From the NCBI RefSeq assembly GCF_017377795.1, contig NZ_JAFRDR010000004.1:372001-436000 (forward strand): a stretch of 64,000 nucleotides of DNA. The letters run 5' to 3'. The stretch's first letter is position 1. Each line of letters begins with the position of its first letter. The DNA is from Williamsia soli. GTDB taxonomy: Bacteria; Actinomycetota; Actinomycetes; Mycobacteriales; Mycobacteriaceae. The notes under the pieces were generated by a model, which had not been told where the DNA came from, searched no databases, and saw only the letters and a program-made list of their open reading frames with translations. Positions 1 to 10,500 of this stretch are shown piece by piece. The translations under genes and the position numbers were made by a program.

Positions 1-753
1 GTGCAGCCGAGAACCCGTGCAGACATGTGGAACTCGCAGGTCTCATTGCTGACGGGCATGTGTGCGGGTGAACTCATGCTCGACCATGCCGTCGGCCTGC
101 TGCGAACGCTGCCCGATGCGCAGGACGGCGAGGTCGCGGCTCTGCGCACGTCGGCGGCCGCCTTAGGGGTGTCGTGGCCCGAATCGGTCTCTCCCGGGGC
201 ATTCCTGGCCGGGCTCGATCCCCAGGCCCCCACCACGCTCGCGCTGATGTCCGACGCCACCACGTTGCTCCGCGGCAGTGACTATCTCGCTCTGCTGGGG
301 GAGGTCCCGGCCGACGCGGTGACCACTCACGGCGGAATCGCCGGGGTCTATGCCCACGTCACCGCGCCGTTGCGCCGGTTGGCGGACCGTTTCGCGACGG
401 AGGTGTGTCTGGCGTTGCATGCGGGAGAACCGGTGCCCGAGTGGGTGCTCGCGGCATTGCCGACCCTGCCCGAGATCATGCGCAGTTCGGGCTCCGTTGC
501 GGGGCGGGCGGACCGGGCGGGACTCGACCTAGCCGAGGCGATCCTCCTCGCAGACCGGGTGGGCGAGACTTTCTCGGCCACCGTGCTGCACCCGAAACGA
601 GGTAAGCGCCCCGCCCAGATCTTCATTGCCGAACCCGCCGTCTTCGCGACCTGTATCGGGGACCCTGCCGAGGGCAGTCAGATCTCGGTGCGCCTGACCA
701 GTGCCGATACGCATGGTCCGAATCTGGTGTTCACAGTCGAGACTTCGCCTTGA
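1..753 (+). CDS. RNB-domain ribonuclease, C-terminal part (5' end outside window)
   Basis: This is the C-terminal 250 residues of an RNase II/RNB-family exoribonuclease of the short actinobacterial type. The stretch WNSQVSLLTGMCAGELML followed by VGLLRTLP resembles the end of the RNB catalytic domain in these proteins; a small beta-rich tail follows. The family degrades RNA 3' to 5' in the cytoplasm. The GTG at base 1 is only the window edge, so the true start lies upstream. Its 3' end overlaps the convergent CYTH/CHAD gene by 23 bp, with no room for a terminator between them. The assignment rests on remembered family similarity and no catalytic aspartates are visible in this part. Confidence 0.72.
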   Translation: MQPRTRADMWNSQVSLLTGMCAGELMLDHAVGLLRTLPDAQDGEVAALRTSAAALGVSWPESVSPGAFLAGLDPQAPTTLALMSDATTLLRGSDYLALLGEVPADAVTTHGGIAGVYAHVTAPLRRLADRFATEVCLALHAGEPVPEWVLAALPTLPEIMRSSGSVAGRADRAGLDLAEAILLADRVGETFSATVLHPKRGKRPAQIFIAEPAVFATCIGDPAEGSQISVRLTSADTHGPNLVFTVETSP

Positions 754-2272
754 GGTAATCACGCATCGCGATCTGGGCGGCCGCCTGCTCGCGGGCGTCC
801 AGACGGCCGTAGACGAAGGCGTCGGCGACCGAGATGCCGGAACCCGCGGCCAACTGAGCGAGGTGTTCGCGACTGACCTCGGCGTCGTGGAAATCGCCCA
901 GTGCAGCCTGCTCCTGCTTGGCCTGCTTTGCGATCTTGCTGTACTTCTTGGTGCCCAGGCGGTCAGCCGAATCTGTGGTGTAGCGCAACTGTTTTGCCCG
1001 TTTGCGAATGGTGTGCAACTGCTCGATCCACTCCGCGGACTCGACGGTGAGCCCTTCGAGCTTGCGCTGGGCCTTACGAACTCGCTTGGCGCTGCGTGCC
1101 ACCGCCTCGTCGAGGGCTTTCGTCGCAGTGAGATCGGAGTCGGGTCCGGGCTGTGGTTCGGCCACGGTGCTGTCGAGTTCGTTGAGCAACTCGTAATACC
1201 TGGTGGATCTGAGGTAGTCGAGCACCACCTCGACCGTGGAGCCACAGGTCTTGATCTGGTCGTCGACCAATGCCGCGATGATGGTCGCGGGCGCGGACTC
1301 ACCTTCGAGCAGGTGGCGGTTGCGTTCGAGTTGCACCTCGGCGTCGCGCGCATCACCGAGAATGCCCGCCAAGTATTTCAACTCGCCTTCGAGGTGTCCG
1401 ATCACGTCGCCGTGCAGAACTTCTGGGAACGACCGTAGGACGCTGCGGGCGCGCCGGGTCGCGACCCGCATCTGGTGCACCGAATCAGGCGCGTCGACAC
1501 GCACCAGCGGGTCCTGGGCGATGAGATGGTCACGGTGCTCGGCGAGTTCTGCGATCACCAACTCGAGCGCCGACAGCTTCTTCGCCGCCGCCGACTTTTT
1601 CGCAGCCGACCTCTTGTCTCCGTGCTTGGTCGAGTCGCTGCCGGTCGGGGTCGGTCCGATGGCGCGAGCCAGTTTCGACGCACTCGACGCGGTACGGGCG
1701 CCGCTACTGCGCAGTACCTTGTCCGCTGCTTTCAGCAACTTCTCGTCGCCTGCCACCAGTTCGAGTTCCCACTCGTTCCATGTCTGGGCGTGACCACCCG
1801 GCAACAGCGACTGGGTGGCGACGCTGTCCTCACAGAGAACGGCGAGAACCTGGCCTGCAGAATCGTGCAGTTCGGTGATCCGGCGGACGGTCGAGATCGT
1901 GGCGATAGGGGACAGCCTCCGACCGCGCACATGGACTTGGACATGGTCGGTGAGTTCGGTCGGGACCAGTACCTCGGAAAAAGGATCGGCGGCAGTTTCC
2001 AATCCGACCTGCATCTCTCGGCGTCCGGGCCCCGCGGAGGTGGCCGGGCGTTTGAGATGCCACCCTTCGTCGTGGCCGCCCTCGCGGCGTCGGAGGGTGA
2101 TCTTGTTGCCCGCGAGGTCGAGGGCGTCGGTGTCGTAGTAGGTGGCATCGAGATGCTCGACGACCGGACCGGTCACCGAATGCACCGCTTCGAGCACGGT
2201 CAGGTCCGGCACCGACGCGCCGGCGTTCAAGTCGTACTTGAGCTCGATCTCGAGGGCCTCGTGCGCGGTCAA
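731..2272 (-). CDS. CYTH and CHAD domain-containing protein
   Basis: The 513-residue protein has an N-terminal CYTH (triphosphate tunnel metalloenzyme) domain opening with the ExExK signature EIELK near residue 8, and a C-terminal CHAD domain from about residue 230 containing HQMRVATRRAR. CYTH domains bind triphosphate groups with divalent cations; CHAD is an alpha-helical polyphosphate-binding domain. The two together suggest a polyphosphate-related role, substrate unknown. A TTG start at 2272 is chosen because it follows the pip stop by one base (TGAgTTG) with AGAAAGGA upstream, and gives the same length I recall for Rv2226 (513 aa). A lysine/serine-rich linker joins the domains. It is probably co-transcribed with pip. 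Confidence 0.88.
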   Translation of the reverse strand: MTAHEALEIELKYDLNAGASVPDLTVLEAVHSVTGPVVEHLDATYYDTDALDLAGNKITLRRREGGHDEGWHLKRPATSAGPGRREMQVGLETAADPFSEVLVPTELTDHVQVHVRGRRLSPIATISTVRRITELHDSAGQVLAVLCEDSVATQSLLPGGHAQTWNEWELELVAGDEKLLKAADKVLRSSGARTASSASKLARAIGPTPTGSDSTKHGDKRSAAKKSAAAKKLSALELVIAELAEHRDHLIAQDPLVRVDAPDSVHQMRVATRRARSVLRSFPEVLHGDVIGHLEGELKYLAGILGDARDAEVQLERNRHLLEGESAPATIIAALVDDQIKTCGSTVEVVLDYLRSTRYYELLNELDSTVAEPQPGPDSDLTATKALDEAVARSAKRVRKAQRKLEGLTVESAEWIEQLHTIRKRAKQLRYTTDSADRLGTKKYSKIAKQAKQEQAALGDFHDAEVSREHLAQLAAGSGISVADAFVYGRLDAREQAAAQIAMRDYLKAKSRL

Positions 2273-2273
2273 C

Positions 2274-3254
2274 TCAGTGTCCTTTCTCAGCGGCGGCAAG
2301 ACCTGCAAAGTGGTCCGTCGCCTCGATCAGATGGTGGCGGATCCCAATCTCGAACGACGCATGCCCGGCGTCGGCCACGATGTGCAGGTCGGCGATGGGC
2401 CACGCGCGGTGCAGGTCCCACGCGCTGCGCGCGGGGCACACCACGTCGTAGCGCCCCTGCACGATGACACCGGGGATGTCTTTGATCAGGTGCGCATCGG
2501 CGAGCAGCTGTCCTTCGTCGAGGAAGCCACGATTGTAGAAGTAGTGGTTCTCGATTCCGGCGAACGCCAGTGCGTACCGATCGGAGTCCGACCCGTCGTC
2601 GTCATCGGCTTGCGGCAGAAGATAACTCGTCGACTTCTCCCAGGTCGTCCAGGCCACTGCGGCACGGGTTGCCGCAGCCCGGTCGCTGCCGGTGAGCAGT
2701 CGGTGATAGACCTCGACGAGATCATCCTCACGGTCGGCGGCCGGGATGGGCTCGAGATAGCCCTCCCAGAGATCGGGGTAGATGTTGGCAGCGCCTCCGT
2801 TGTAGTACCAATCGATCTCGCTGCGGCGCAGCAGGAAGATCCCGCGTAGCACGAGCTCGGTGACCCGCTCGGGATGCCGTTGAGCGTAGGCGAGACCGAG
2901 AGTCGAGCCCCATGAACCGCCGAAAACCTGCCAGCGGTCAATGGAGAACTCCGCGCGAAGCTTCTCCATATCGGAGATCAGATGGTCGGTGGTGTTGACC
3001 GAGAGGTCCGCGCCGTCGGCGATGTGGGGCGTGGACTTACCGCAGCCGCGCTGGTCGAAGAGGATGATCCGATAGGCGTCTGGGTTGAAGAATCGCCGTT
3101 GGGCCGGCGCGGTGCCGCCGCCCGGTCCGCCGTGCACGAAGATCGCGGGCTTACCGGCAGGGTTGCCGCTCTGTTCCCAGTAGATCTGTTGTCCGTCACC
3201 GACATCGAGGTGGCCGGCGGCAAAGGGCTCGATCGGTGGATAGAAGTCGCGCAT
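2274..3254 (-). CDS. pip: proline iminopeptidase (alpha/beta hydrolase, S33)
   Basis: A 326-residue cytosolic prolyl aminopeptidase that removes N-terminal proline from peptides. Visible motifs are the oxyanion-hole segment HGGPGGG, FDQRGCGKSTPH, the nucleophile elbow GGSWGS, the late acid region QGRYDVVCP and the catalytic histidine in DAGHASF, in the usual order. The start MRDFYPP is the normal beginning of this family; reading the frame further upstream gives sequence without family character. The stop abuts the TTG start of the CYTH/CHAD gene. A 15-bp hairpin separates it from panB, so it probably has its own promoter. In M. tuberculosis pip lies elsewhere, so its place here is a local difference. 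Confidence 0.95.
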   Translation of the reverse strand: MRDFYPPIEPFAAGHLDVGDGQQIYWEQSGNPAGKPAIFVHGGPGGGTAPAQRRFFNPDAYRIILFDQRGCGKSTPHIADGADLSVNTTDHLISDMEKLRAEFSIDRWQVFGGSWGSTLGLAYAQRHPERVTELVLRGIFLLRRSEIDWYYNGGAANIYPDLWEGYLEPIPAADREDDLVEVYHRLLTGSDRAAATRAAVAWTTWEKSTSYLLPQADDDDGSDSDRYALAFAGIENHYFYNRGFLDEGQLLADAHLIKDIPGVIVQGRYDVVCPARSAWDLHRAWPIADLHIVADAGHASFEIGIRHHLIEATDHFAGLAAAEKGH

Positions 3255-3294
3255 GTGTCCACTATGCCCGTCCCGTGGCCCACGGACCCGAAAG

Positions 3295-3345
3295 TGGTGG
3301 GTTCTGGCGACGTCGAGCAGGGTGAATGCTCGCCAGAACCCACCA
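3295..3345 (-). terminator. hairpin between panB and pip
   Basis: Perfect 15-bp arms TGGTGGGTTCTGGCG (3295-3309) and its complement (3331-3345) enclose a 21-base loop. It lies 16 bases past the panB stop on the minus strand and has no U-tract, the form often seen in high-GC actinobacteria. Inferred terminator of panB; it could also be an intergenic repeat unit. Confidence 0.6.
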
Positions 3346-3360
3346 AGATGGGGCGTATGG

Positions 3361-4227
3361 TCAGTAGCTGTGCTCGGGTCCCGGGAAGGCCCCGCGACGC
3401 ACCTCGGCGTTGTATTGTTCTGCTGCACGGCGCAACTCGCCGCCGACGTCGGCGTACCGCTTGACGAATCTGGCGGTCTTGCCGTGGGTGAAACCGGCCA
3501 TGTCCTGCCACACGAGAACCTGGGCGTCGGTTTCGTTGCCCGCGCCGATGCCGACCGTCGGGATGGTGAGCTTGCGGCTGATCTGGCCGGCGAGATCGGC
3601 GGGGACCATCTCCATGACAACGGCGAAGGCGCCCGCTTCCTGCACGGCGATCGCGTCGTTGATCAGCTGGTCACCGGCGTCGCCGCGGCCCTGAACCCGG
3701 AAGCCGCCGAGGCCGTTGACACTCTGCGGGGTGAAGCCGATGTGGGCCATGACCGGGATACCGGCAGCGGTGAGGGTCGCGATCTGATCGGCGACCCGTT
3801 CTCCACCTTCGAGCTTGACGGCGTGGGCGCCGCCTTCCTTGAAGAAGCGGATGGAGGATTCGAGGGCCTGTTGCGGGCCTGCTTCGTAGCTGCCGAAGGG
3901 CAGGTCGGCCACGACCAGCGCGTGAGGAGCGCCCTTGACGACGCCGCGGACGAGCGGAAGCAGTTCATCGATGCTGACGGGGATGGTGGTGTCGTACCCG
4001 TAGACGACGTTGGCGGCCGAATCTCCGACGAGAAGGACCGGGATCTGTGCCTCGTCGAAGATCCGAGCACTGGAAAAGTCGTAGGCGGTGAGCATGGACC
4101 ACTTTTCGCCCTCGGCCTTCATCTGGGCGAGATGGTGCACGCGGGTCACGCGGCGTCGGGGGGAATCGGCTGCGCCGGCCGAATCGTTCGCCGAATGCGC
4201 AGCACCATAAACCGAATTCTCAGACAT
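3361..4227 (-). CDS. panB: 3-methyl-2-oxobutanoate hydroxymethyltransferase
   Basis: PanB catalyses the first committed step of pantothenate and CoA synthesis: it transfers a hydroxymethyl group from 5,10-methylene-THF to alpha-ketoisovalerate to give ketopantoate. The 288-residue sequence shows the family blocks [34 protein letters not shown] (Mg-binding aspartate), [32 protein letters not shown] and [17 protein letters not shown]. The length matches the roughly 280 residues of mycobacterial PanB plus a short variable N-terminus. It is divergent from the CaeA-like gene, as in the Rv2224c/Rv2225 pair, and followed by a hairpin. Confidence 0.97.
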   Translation of the reverse strand: MSENSVYGAAHSANDSAGAADSPRRRVTRVHHLAQMKAEGEKWSMLTAYDFSSARIFDEAQIPVLLVGDSAANVVYGYDTTIPVSIDELLPLVRGVVKGAPHALVVADLPFGSYEAGPQQALESSIRFFKEGGAHAVKLEGGERVADQIATLTAAGIPVMAHIGFTPQSVNGLGGFRVQGRGDAGDQLINDAIAVQEAGAFAVVMEMVPADLAGQISRKLTIPTVGIGAGNETDAQVLVWQDMAGFTHGKTARFVKRYADVGGELRRAAEQYNAEVRRGAFPGPEHSY

Positions 4228-4393
4228 CGTTGTCTCTTTCGTGCCTCGAGTCCTGCGTCAGCAGGTACCCGGGTGGGTGGATGACCCCACCAGTCTGGCA
4301 CCGGTATCTCTGCCGGGAAACAGCAGGTAGCTGTGGAATTTGTCACATCAAGGGACGTGTTCCGCGGACTGCGGCGGCGGGCCTCGTGGCACG

Positions 4394-5986
4394 ATGTGCC
4401 TGGTGAGCAGGCGAAGGCGACCGCGGGTGCGGCGATGGTTCGGCGTGATCGGTGCTTTGCTGGTGCTGGTGCCGGCGGGGACGGCCTGCACCGAGAGCGT
4501 CGACGGGCAGCCCGAGGATGCCCCGTTCAGTGTCGGCGCCGGGCCGGCCCCGAACCTCGACCGGTTCTACGGCCAGACGATCCGCTGGGAGTCGTGTGCC
4601 GACTACGCCGACCAGGAGACGACCGGCTACCCGGAGGACCGCAGTGACTGCGCGACGATCACCGTGCCCGTGGACTACGAGAACCCCGACGGCGACGCCG
4701 CGGAGATCGCGATCTTCCGGGTCCGCGCGTCCGGTGACAAGGTGGGGTCCCTGCTGATGAATCCCGGTGGTCCCGGCGCGTCTGGAGTCGAGTTCATGGC
4801 GGGGCAGGCACAGACTTTCGGCGCTCTCGATCTCGCGGATCGATTCGACCTGATCGGCTTCGATCCTCGAGGGATCGGCAAGTCGACGCCGCAGATCCGT
4901 TGTTTCACAGCTCAGGAGCGCGATGACGAGCGAGCCGAGACGCTGGTCGACATGAGCCCGGCCGGCATCGCGAAGATCGAGGCGAAGAACAAGGCAGACG
5001 CCGACGCGTGCGCGCAGCGGGTCGGTACCGACTTTCTCGCGCACGTCGGAACGGTGGATGTGGCGAAGGACTTGGACGTGCTGAGGGCCGCGCTCGGCGA
5101 CGACCAACTCAACTACCTCGGTTATTCCTACGGCACCAGGATCGGGTCTGCGTACGCCGAGCAGTTCCCGACCAGGGTCAGGGCGATGGTCAACGACGGT
5201 GCGGTCGACCCCTCGGCGAACCCGGTCGACGAGAACATCCGGCAACTCGCCGGATTCCAGTCGACGTTCGACGCGTTCGCGGCCGACTGCATCACGCGCG
5301 GCGATTGTGCCCTCGGCGACGACCCTGCGACTGCGACCACACGGTTCCAGGAATTGACCAGGCCTCTGATCGACAAGCCCGCGCCCACGTCGGACGGCCG
5401 CCGTTTGACCTACGACGACGCGATGACCGGTGTGGCGCAGGCCATGTACTCGGGCGTGCTGTGGGAGCCGTTGCGGGAAGCGCTGACCGAACTCGAGGGC
5501 GGTCGCGGCGACACCCTGCTGCGATTGGCGGACCTCTACGAGGGACGCGACGCGGCGGGCGAGTACAGCAACAGCTCGGACGCGTTCACGGCGATCCGTT
5601 GCGTCGACGACCCGCGAGTGACCGATCAGGCCGAGATCGACCGGCTCGAGGTCGAGGGTCGACGCGCCGCTCCGTTCACCGATGACGGGCGCGGCACCGG
5701 CACGGGCGCGCGCGATGTGTGTGCATTTTGGGCCGTACCGCCCACCAGCACACCGCACGACCTGAACATCCCGAATCTGCCCACGACTGTTGTCATCTCG
5801 ACGACCAACGACCCCGCGACCCCTTACCAGGCCGGTGTCGATCTCGCAGCGCAGTTGGGGGCCCGACTGATCACTTTCGAGGGTGCTCAGCACACAGCGT
5901 CCCTGGAGGGTCACGAATGCGTCGACGACGCAGTCACCGACTACTTCGTGAATCTCACTCTGCCGGATGAGGGCCTCAAATGCTGA
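4394..5986 (+). CDS. caeA: CaeA/Hip1-like secreted serine peptidase (TAP family)
   Basis: A 530-residue cell-envelope alpha/beta hydrolase of the tripeptidyl-aminopeptidase-like group, clearly related to M. tuberculosis CaeA (Hip1, Rv2224c). A basic N-terminus and hydrophobic stretch end in GTAC, a weak lipobox, suggesting a lipoprotein. The oxyanion segment is NPGGPGASG and the triad is readable: Ser245 in GYSYGT, Asp473 in TNDPATP and His500 in AQHTAS, followed by the TAP-like C-terminal domain. ATG at 4394 is used; GTG at 4403 is an alternative, and neither has a clear ribosome site. The neighbours panB and glnA2 match the mycobacterial order, although only one of the two tandem paralogues (Rv2223c/Rv2224c) is present. 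Confidence 0.88.
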   Translation: MCLVSRRRRPRVRRWFGVIGALLVLVPAGTACTESVDGQPEDAPFSVGAGPAPNLDRFYGQTIRWESCADYADQETTGYPEDRSDCATITVPVDYENPDGDAAEIAIFRVRASGDKVGSLLMNPGGPGASGVEFMAGQAQTFGALDLADRFDLIGFDPRGIGKSTPQIRCFTAQERDDERAETLVDMSPAGIAKIEAKNKADADACAQRVGTDFLAHVGTVDVAKDLDVLRAALGDDQLNYLGYSYGTRIGSAYAEQFPTRVRAMVNDGAVDPSANPVDENIRQLAGFQSTFDAFAADCITRGDCALGDDPATATTRFQELTRPLIDKPAPTSDGRRLTYDDAMTGVAQAMYSGVLWEPLREALTELEGGRGDTLLRLADLYEGRDAAGEYSNSSDAFTAIRCVDDPRVTDQAEIDRLEVEGRRAAPFTDDGRGTGTGARDVCAFWAVPPTSTPHDLNIPNLPTTVVISTTNDPATPYQAGVDLAAQLGARLITFEGAQHTASLEGHECVDDAVTDYFVNLTLPDEGLKC

Positions 5987-6071
5987 GATTTTTGCCAGAA
6001 ATGCGCAGGATATTCTGGTTGAAGCGCGCTCGTAACATGCATTTAACAGGGCGCTCCTAGGCTCCGATGTC

Positions 6072-7415
6072 ATGGATCGCCAAAAAGAATTCGTGCTCCG
6101 GACGCTCGAAGAGCGCGACATTCGTTTTGTTCGGCTGTGGTTCACCGACGTACTCGGATATCTGAAGTCGGTTGCCATCGCGCCGGCCGAGCTCGAAGGC
6201 GCTTTCGCCGAGGGCATCGGCTTCGACGGATCCGCCATCGAGGGCTTCTCGCGGGTCTCTGAGGCGGACACCATCGCCAAGCCCGACCCTTCGACCTTCC
6301 AGATCCTGCCGTGGACGACGAGCACGGGTCGGCATCACTCCGCCAGGATGTTCTGCGACATCGTGATGCCCGACGGGGAACCGTCGTGGGCGGACTCGCG
6401 GCATGTGCTCCGCCGCCAGCTCAACAAGGCCGCCGATCAGGGCTTCAGCTGCTATGTCCATCCCGAAATCGAGTTCTTCCTGCTCAAGAATCCGCCGACC
6501 ACCGACGGTTCGGTCCCGATTCCCGCCGACAACGGCGGTTACTTCGATCAGGCCGTCCACGACTCGGCACCGAACTTCCGTCGGCACGCCATCGAGGCCC
6601 TCGAGTCCATGGGCATCTCCGTCGAGTTCTCCCACCACGAAGGAGCGCCCGGCCAGCAAGAGATCGACCTCCGCTACGCCGACGCGCTGTCGATGGCCGA
6701 CAACGTGATGACCTTCCGCTACGTGGTCAAAGAGGTCGCGATCGCGGAGAACGTCTGGGCGACGTTCATGCCGAAGCCTTTCAGCGAATACGCGGGATCG
6801 GCAATGCACACCCACATGAGCCTGTTCGAAGGCGACACCAACGCCTTCCACAACCCGGACGATCCGATGGCGCTGTCGGACACCGGCAAGCAGTTCATCG
6901 CGGGCATCCTGCATCACGCCGACGAACTGAGCGCCATCACCAACCAGTGGGTCAACAGCTATAAGCGGCTGATCCACGGTGGAGAGGCCCCGACTGCGGC
7001 CAGCTGGGGCGCCGCGAACCGTTCGGCGCTGATCCGGTTGCCGCTGTACACCCCGAACAAGGCGTCGTCGCGGCGCATCGAGGTCCGCAGCCCGGACTCG
7101 GCCTGCAACCCCTATCTGACCTTCGCGGTCCTGCTCGCCGCCGGCCTCAAGGGCATCAAAGAAGGTTACGAACTCCCCGAGCACGCCGAGGACGACGTCT
7201 TTTCGCTCACCTCGGCCGAGCGGCGGGCGATGGGTTACAAGGAACTGCCGGGCTCCTTGGCAGAGGCGCTGACCAAGATGGAGAAGTCCGAACTGGTCGC
7301 CGAGGCGGTGGGCGAGCACGTCTTCGAGTACTTCCTGCGGAACAAGTGGGCGGAGTGGACCGAATACCGTAGCCACGTGACCCCGTTCGAGCTGAAGAAC
7401 TACCTCTCGCTGTAG
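6072..7415 (+). CDS. glnA2: glutamine synthetase GlnA2
   Basis: A 447-residue type I glutamine synthetase-family enzyme, matching mycobacterial GlnA2 in length and position. Visible are the N-terminal beta-grasp segment with VRLWFTDVLGYLKSV, GFDGSAIEGFSRV, and the ATP/glutamate-site blocks HPEIEFFL, HHEGAPGQQEID, FMPKPF, GSAMHTHMSL, NSYKRLIHGGEAPT and RRIEVRSPD. At the position of the adenylylated tyrosine there is Phe377 (DDVFSLT), so GlnE should not be able to switch it off by adenylylation. The gene precedes glnE in the same direction, with 102 bases between. The true substrate may be an amine or amino acid other than ammonia, since GlnA2-type paralogues vary. Confidence 0.93.
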   Translation: MDRQKEFVLRTLEERDIRFVRLWFTDVLGYLKSVAIAPAELEGAFAEGIGFDGSAIEGFSRVSEADTIAKPDPSTFQILPWTTSTGRHHSARMFCDIVMPDGEPSWADSRHVLRRQLNKAADQGFSCYVHPEIEFFLLKNPPTTDGSVPIPADNGGYFDQAVHDSAPNFRRHAIEALESMGISVEFSHHEGAPGQQEIDLRYADALSMADNVMTFRYVVKEVAIAENVWATFMPKPFSEYAGSAMHTHMSLFEGDTNAFHNPDDPMALSDTGKQFIAGILHHADELSAITNQWVNSYKRLIHGGEAPTAASWGAANRSALIRLPLYTPNKASSRRIEVRSPDSACNPYLTFAVLLAAGLKGIKEGYELPEHAEDDVFSLTSAERRAMGYKELPGSLAEALTKMEKSELVAEAVGEHVFEYFLRNKWAEWTEYRSHVTPFELKNYLSL

Positions 7416-7517
7416 TCGCTGCGTCCCATCTGATCGCTGTCTCCCTGGCGGGAACGAGCCCGGCCGGGTTGGTGGGTTGATGGTGCTCGTCAGAACCAGA
7501 CCAGTACCTTTACATCT

Positions 7518-10500
7518 GTGACACCACCTGCGTCCCGATCTCGCGTACCCGGCGTCGGCCGGTTGGGTCTTCTCGAGTCGACCGCTCCGGATGACCTGGC
7601 CACCCTCGGTTGGAACGGAGAGAAGTGCGTCGACCTGCTGTGGTCGCTGTCGCGGGCCCCCAGCGCAGACATCGCGTTGCGTGCGCTGGTCCGATTGCGG
7701 GCGGCCGTGGGGCCCGACTGGAACGACATCGACGACCTCCTGCGGACCGATCGCCGATTCCGCGGGCGGCTGTTCGCGGTACTGGGTTCCTCAACCGCAC
7801 TGGGTGATCATCTGGTCGCCGAAACCCACGCGTGGCGGTTGCTGACCCGTGAAGACCTGCTCGATGTCGCCGAAGTGCGGAGCACGATGCTGGGCGCGGT
7901 GTCGGCACAGCCCGAAGCGGGCCATGAAGACAACGACAATTTGATCTACCGGGCAGAACTGACCGGCCCCAAAGCCGTCATCGCGCTGCGACTGGCCTAC
8001 CGCGACCTGCTGCTGCAGGTCGCTGCCCGGGATCTCGCGCCCACCGTCGAGGACGAACCCGTGCTCCGGTTCGGCGAAGTCAGCAATTTCTTGGCCGAGC
8101 TCGCCGATGCGGCACTCACCGCGGCGCTGTCGGTGGCGATCGCCGAGGTCTGCGGCGACAAACCGTTGACGGCCAGGCTTGCCGTCATCGCGATGGGCAA
8201 ATGCGGTGCACGCGAACTCAACTATGTCAGCGATGTCGACGTCATCTTCGTCAGCGAACCGGCCGATGGCCAGACCAGCCGCATCGCGGGCGAGATGATG
8301 CGAGTCGGATCGATGGCGTTCTTCGAAGTCGATGCGGCGCTACGACCGGAGGGCAAGGCCGGGGCCCTGACCCGCACCCTCGAATCCCACCTGACCTACT
8401 ACCGGCGCTGGGCCAAGACCTGGGAGTTCCAGGCGTTGCTGAAGGCCCGCCCGATGACCGGTGACATGGAGCTCGGCCGCGCCTACGTCGATGCGGTGAG
8501 CCCGATGGTGTGGGAGGCCTCCGAGCGCGAGGACTTCGTCATCGACGTGCAGGCGATGCGTCGTCGCGTCGAGGAGATGCTGCCCGAAGACCTCCGTGAG
8601 CGCGAGATCAAGCTCGGCCGGGGCGGCCTACGCGACGTCGAGTTCGCGGTCCAGCTCCTGCAGATGGTGCATGGCCGCGTGGACGAGACTCTACGGGTGA
8701 AGAGCACCGTCGAGGCGCTGACGGTCTTACGTGACGGCGGTTACATCGGTCGTGACGACGGTGCCAATCTTGTTGCCTCGTATGAGTTCTTGCGCCTACT
8801 CGAGCACTGCCTGCAGCTCCAGCGGCTCAAACGGACACACACCCTGCCCGAGTTCGACGACATCGAGGCAATGCGGTGGCTCGCTCGTGCGGCGCACATC
8901 CGGCCCACCGGCGACCTCGATGCGGGCGGCGTCCTGCGGGAAGAGATCCGCAGGCAATCCCACCGGGTCCGACGTCTGCACGAGAAGTTGTTCTATCGGC
9001 CCCTGCTCGAGGCTGTGACCCGTTTCGACAAGGACGAACTGCGACTATCCGACACCTCAGCGATCCGCCGGCTGGGGGCCCTCGGCTACGGCAAACCGGA
9101 AAATGCGCTCGGACACCTCAAGGCACTTGTCTCCGAGGCGGGCCGAAAAGGCCAGATCCAGGAGCTGTTGCTCCCGACCTTGCTCGAATGGCTCAGCCGC
9201 ACACCCGATCCCGACGCAGGATTATTGAACTACCGCAGGCTCTGTGATGCCGCGGCCGACCGGGACTGGTTCCTGCGACTGCTGCGCGACGAAGGCGTTG
9301 TCGCCGAACGGCTCATGACCGTGCTCGGAACATCGGCGTATGCTGCCGAGCTTCTGATGCGTTCGCCGGATGTGATCCGGCTGTACGCCGACGGGGCAAG
9401 GGGCCCGAAGCTCGTCGAGGTCGATCCGCAGGACGTCGTGGGCGGCATGGTCGCCTCGGCCATCCGCCAGCGCGACCTCAAGGCGTCCATCGCGGTCGCG
9501 CGTTCACATCGGCGTTTCGAACTCGCAAGGGTCGCCTCCGCGGACATCCTCGGCATGCTCGATGTACCCGAGGTCTGCCGCGCCCTGTCGCTGGTCTGGG
9601 CCGGCGTGCTCAACGCCGCCCTGACCGTCGTCACGAACGCCTCTGTTGCCGAACGTAAATCGCCCGCACCGGCCACGATGGCCGTGATCGGGATGGGCCG
9701 TCTCGGCGGCGGCGAGCTCGGCTACGGATCCGATGCCGACGTGCTCTTCGTCTGCGACCCCGTCGAGGGCGCCGACGACGCCGAAGCTGTTCGCTGGGCC
9801 AACACCATCGCCGAGCGGGTGCGGTCACTGCTCGGAACACCTAGCTCCGATCCGCCCCTCGAGGTCGACACCGGCCTGCGGCCGGAAGGACGCAACGGAC
9901 CGGTGGTGCGCACGTTGGCCGCCTACGCGGCGTACTACCAGCAGTGGGCGCAGGCGTGGGAGATCCAGGCACTGTTGCGGGCACACCAGGTCGCGGGCGA
10001 CGAAGACCTCGGACTTGCGTTCTTGCACATGGCCGATCAGATTCGTTACCCGGCGGGGGGAGTGTCCGCGGACGCGGTGCGCGAGATCCGCCGCATCAAG
10101 GCCAGGGTCGACTCGGAACGTTTACCGCGCGGCGCAGATCCGGCCACCCACACCAAACTGGGCCGCGGGGGCCTGGCCGACGTCGAATGGACCGTGCAGC
10201 TCCTTCAACTACGGCACGCACACAGGTTGCCGTCGCTGCACAACACTTCGACCCTCCAATGTCTCGACGCGATCGGTTCGGCTGAGCTGCTGGCCCAGGA
10301 CGACGTCCTCTTGCTGAAAGAGGCGTGGCTGACCGCGACCAAGGCGCGCAATGCGCTGGTCCTGGTGCGTGGCAAGCCGGTCGACCAACTACCTGCGCCC
10401 GGCAAGACGTTGCGAGCGGTGGCATTCGTCGCCGGCTGGCATGACGATGACTCGGGGGAGTTCCTGGACAACTATCTGCGGGTCACCCGCAGAGCCAAGG

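Noticed and set aside
3255-3620. longer N-terminus for proline iminopeptidase
   Set aside because: The frame upstream of MRDFYPP overlaps the panB 3' end and hairpin and lacks family character.
6032-6047. GlnR-like pair GTAAC-n6-TTAAC before glnA2
   Set aside because: Only one of two half-site pairs and only partial agreement; too weak to list as an operator.
4343-6325. 660-residue open frame on the minus strand across the CaeA-like gene
   Set aside because: It is antisense to a gene with a clear catalytic triad and shows no family pattern; long antisense frames are common in high-GC DNA.
6057-7376. 439-residue open frame antisense to glnA2
   Set aside because: His/Val/Arg-rich composition typical of an antisense frame; glnA2 is beyond doubt on the other strand.
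7470-7510. hairpin between glnA2 and glnE similar to the one between panB and pip
   Set aside because: Pairing is short and interrupted; not strong enough to call a terminator or repeat.
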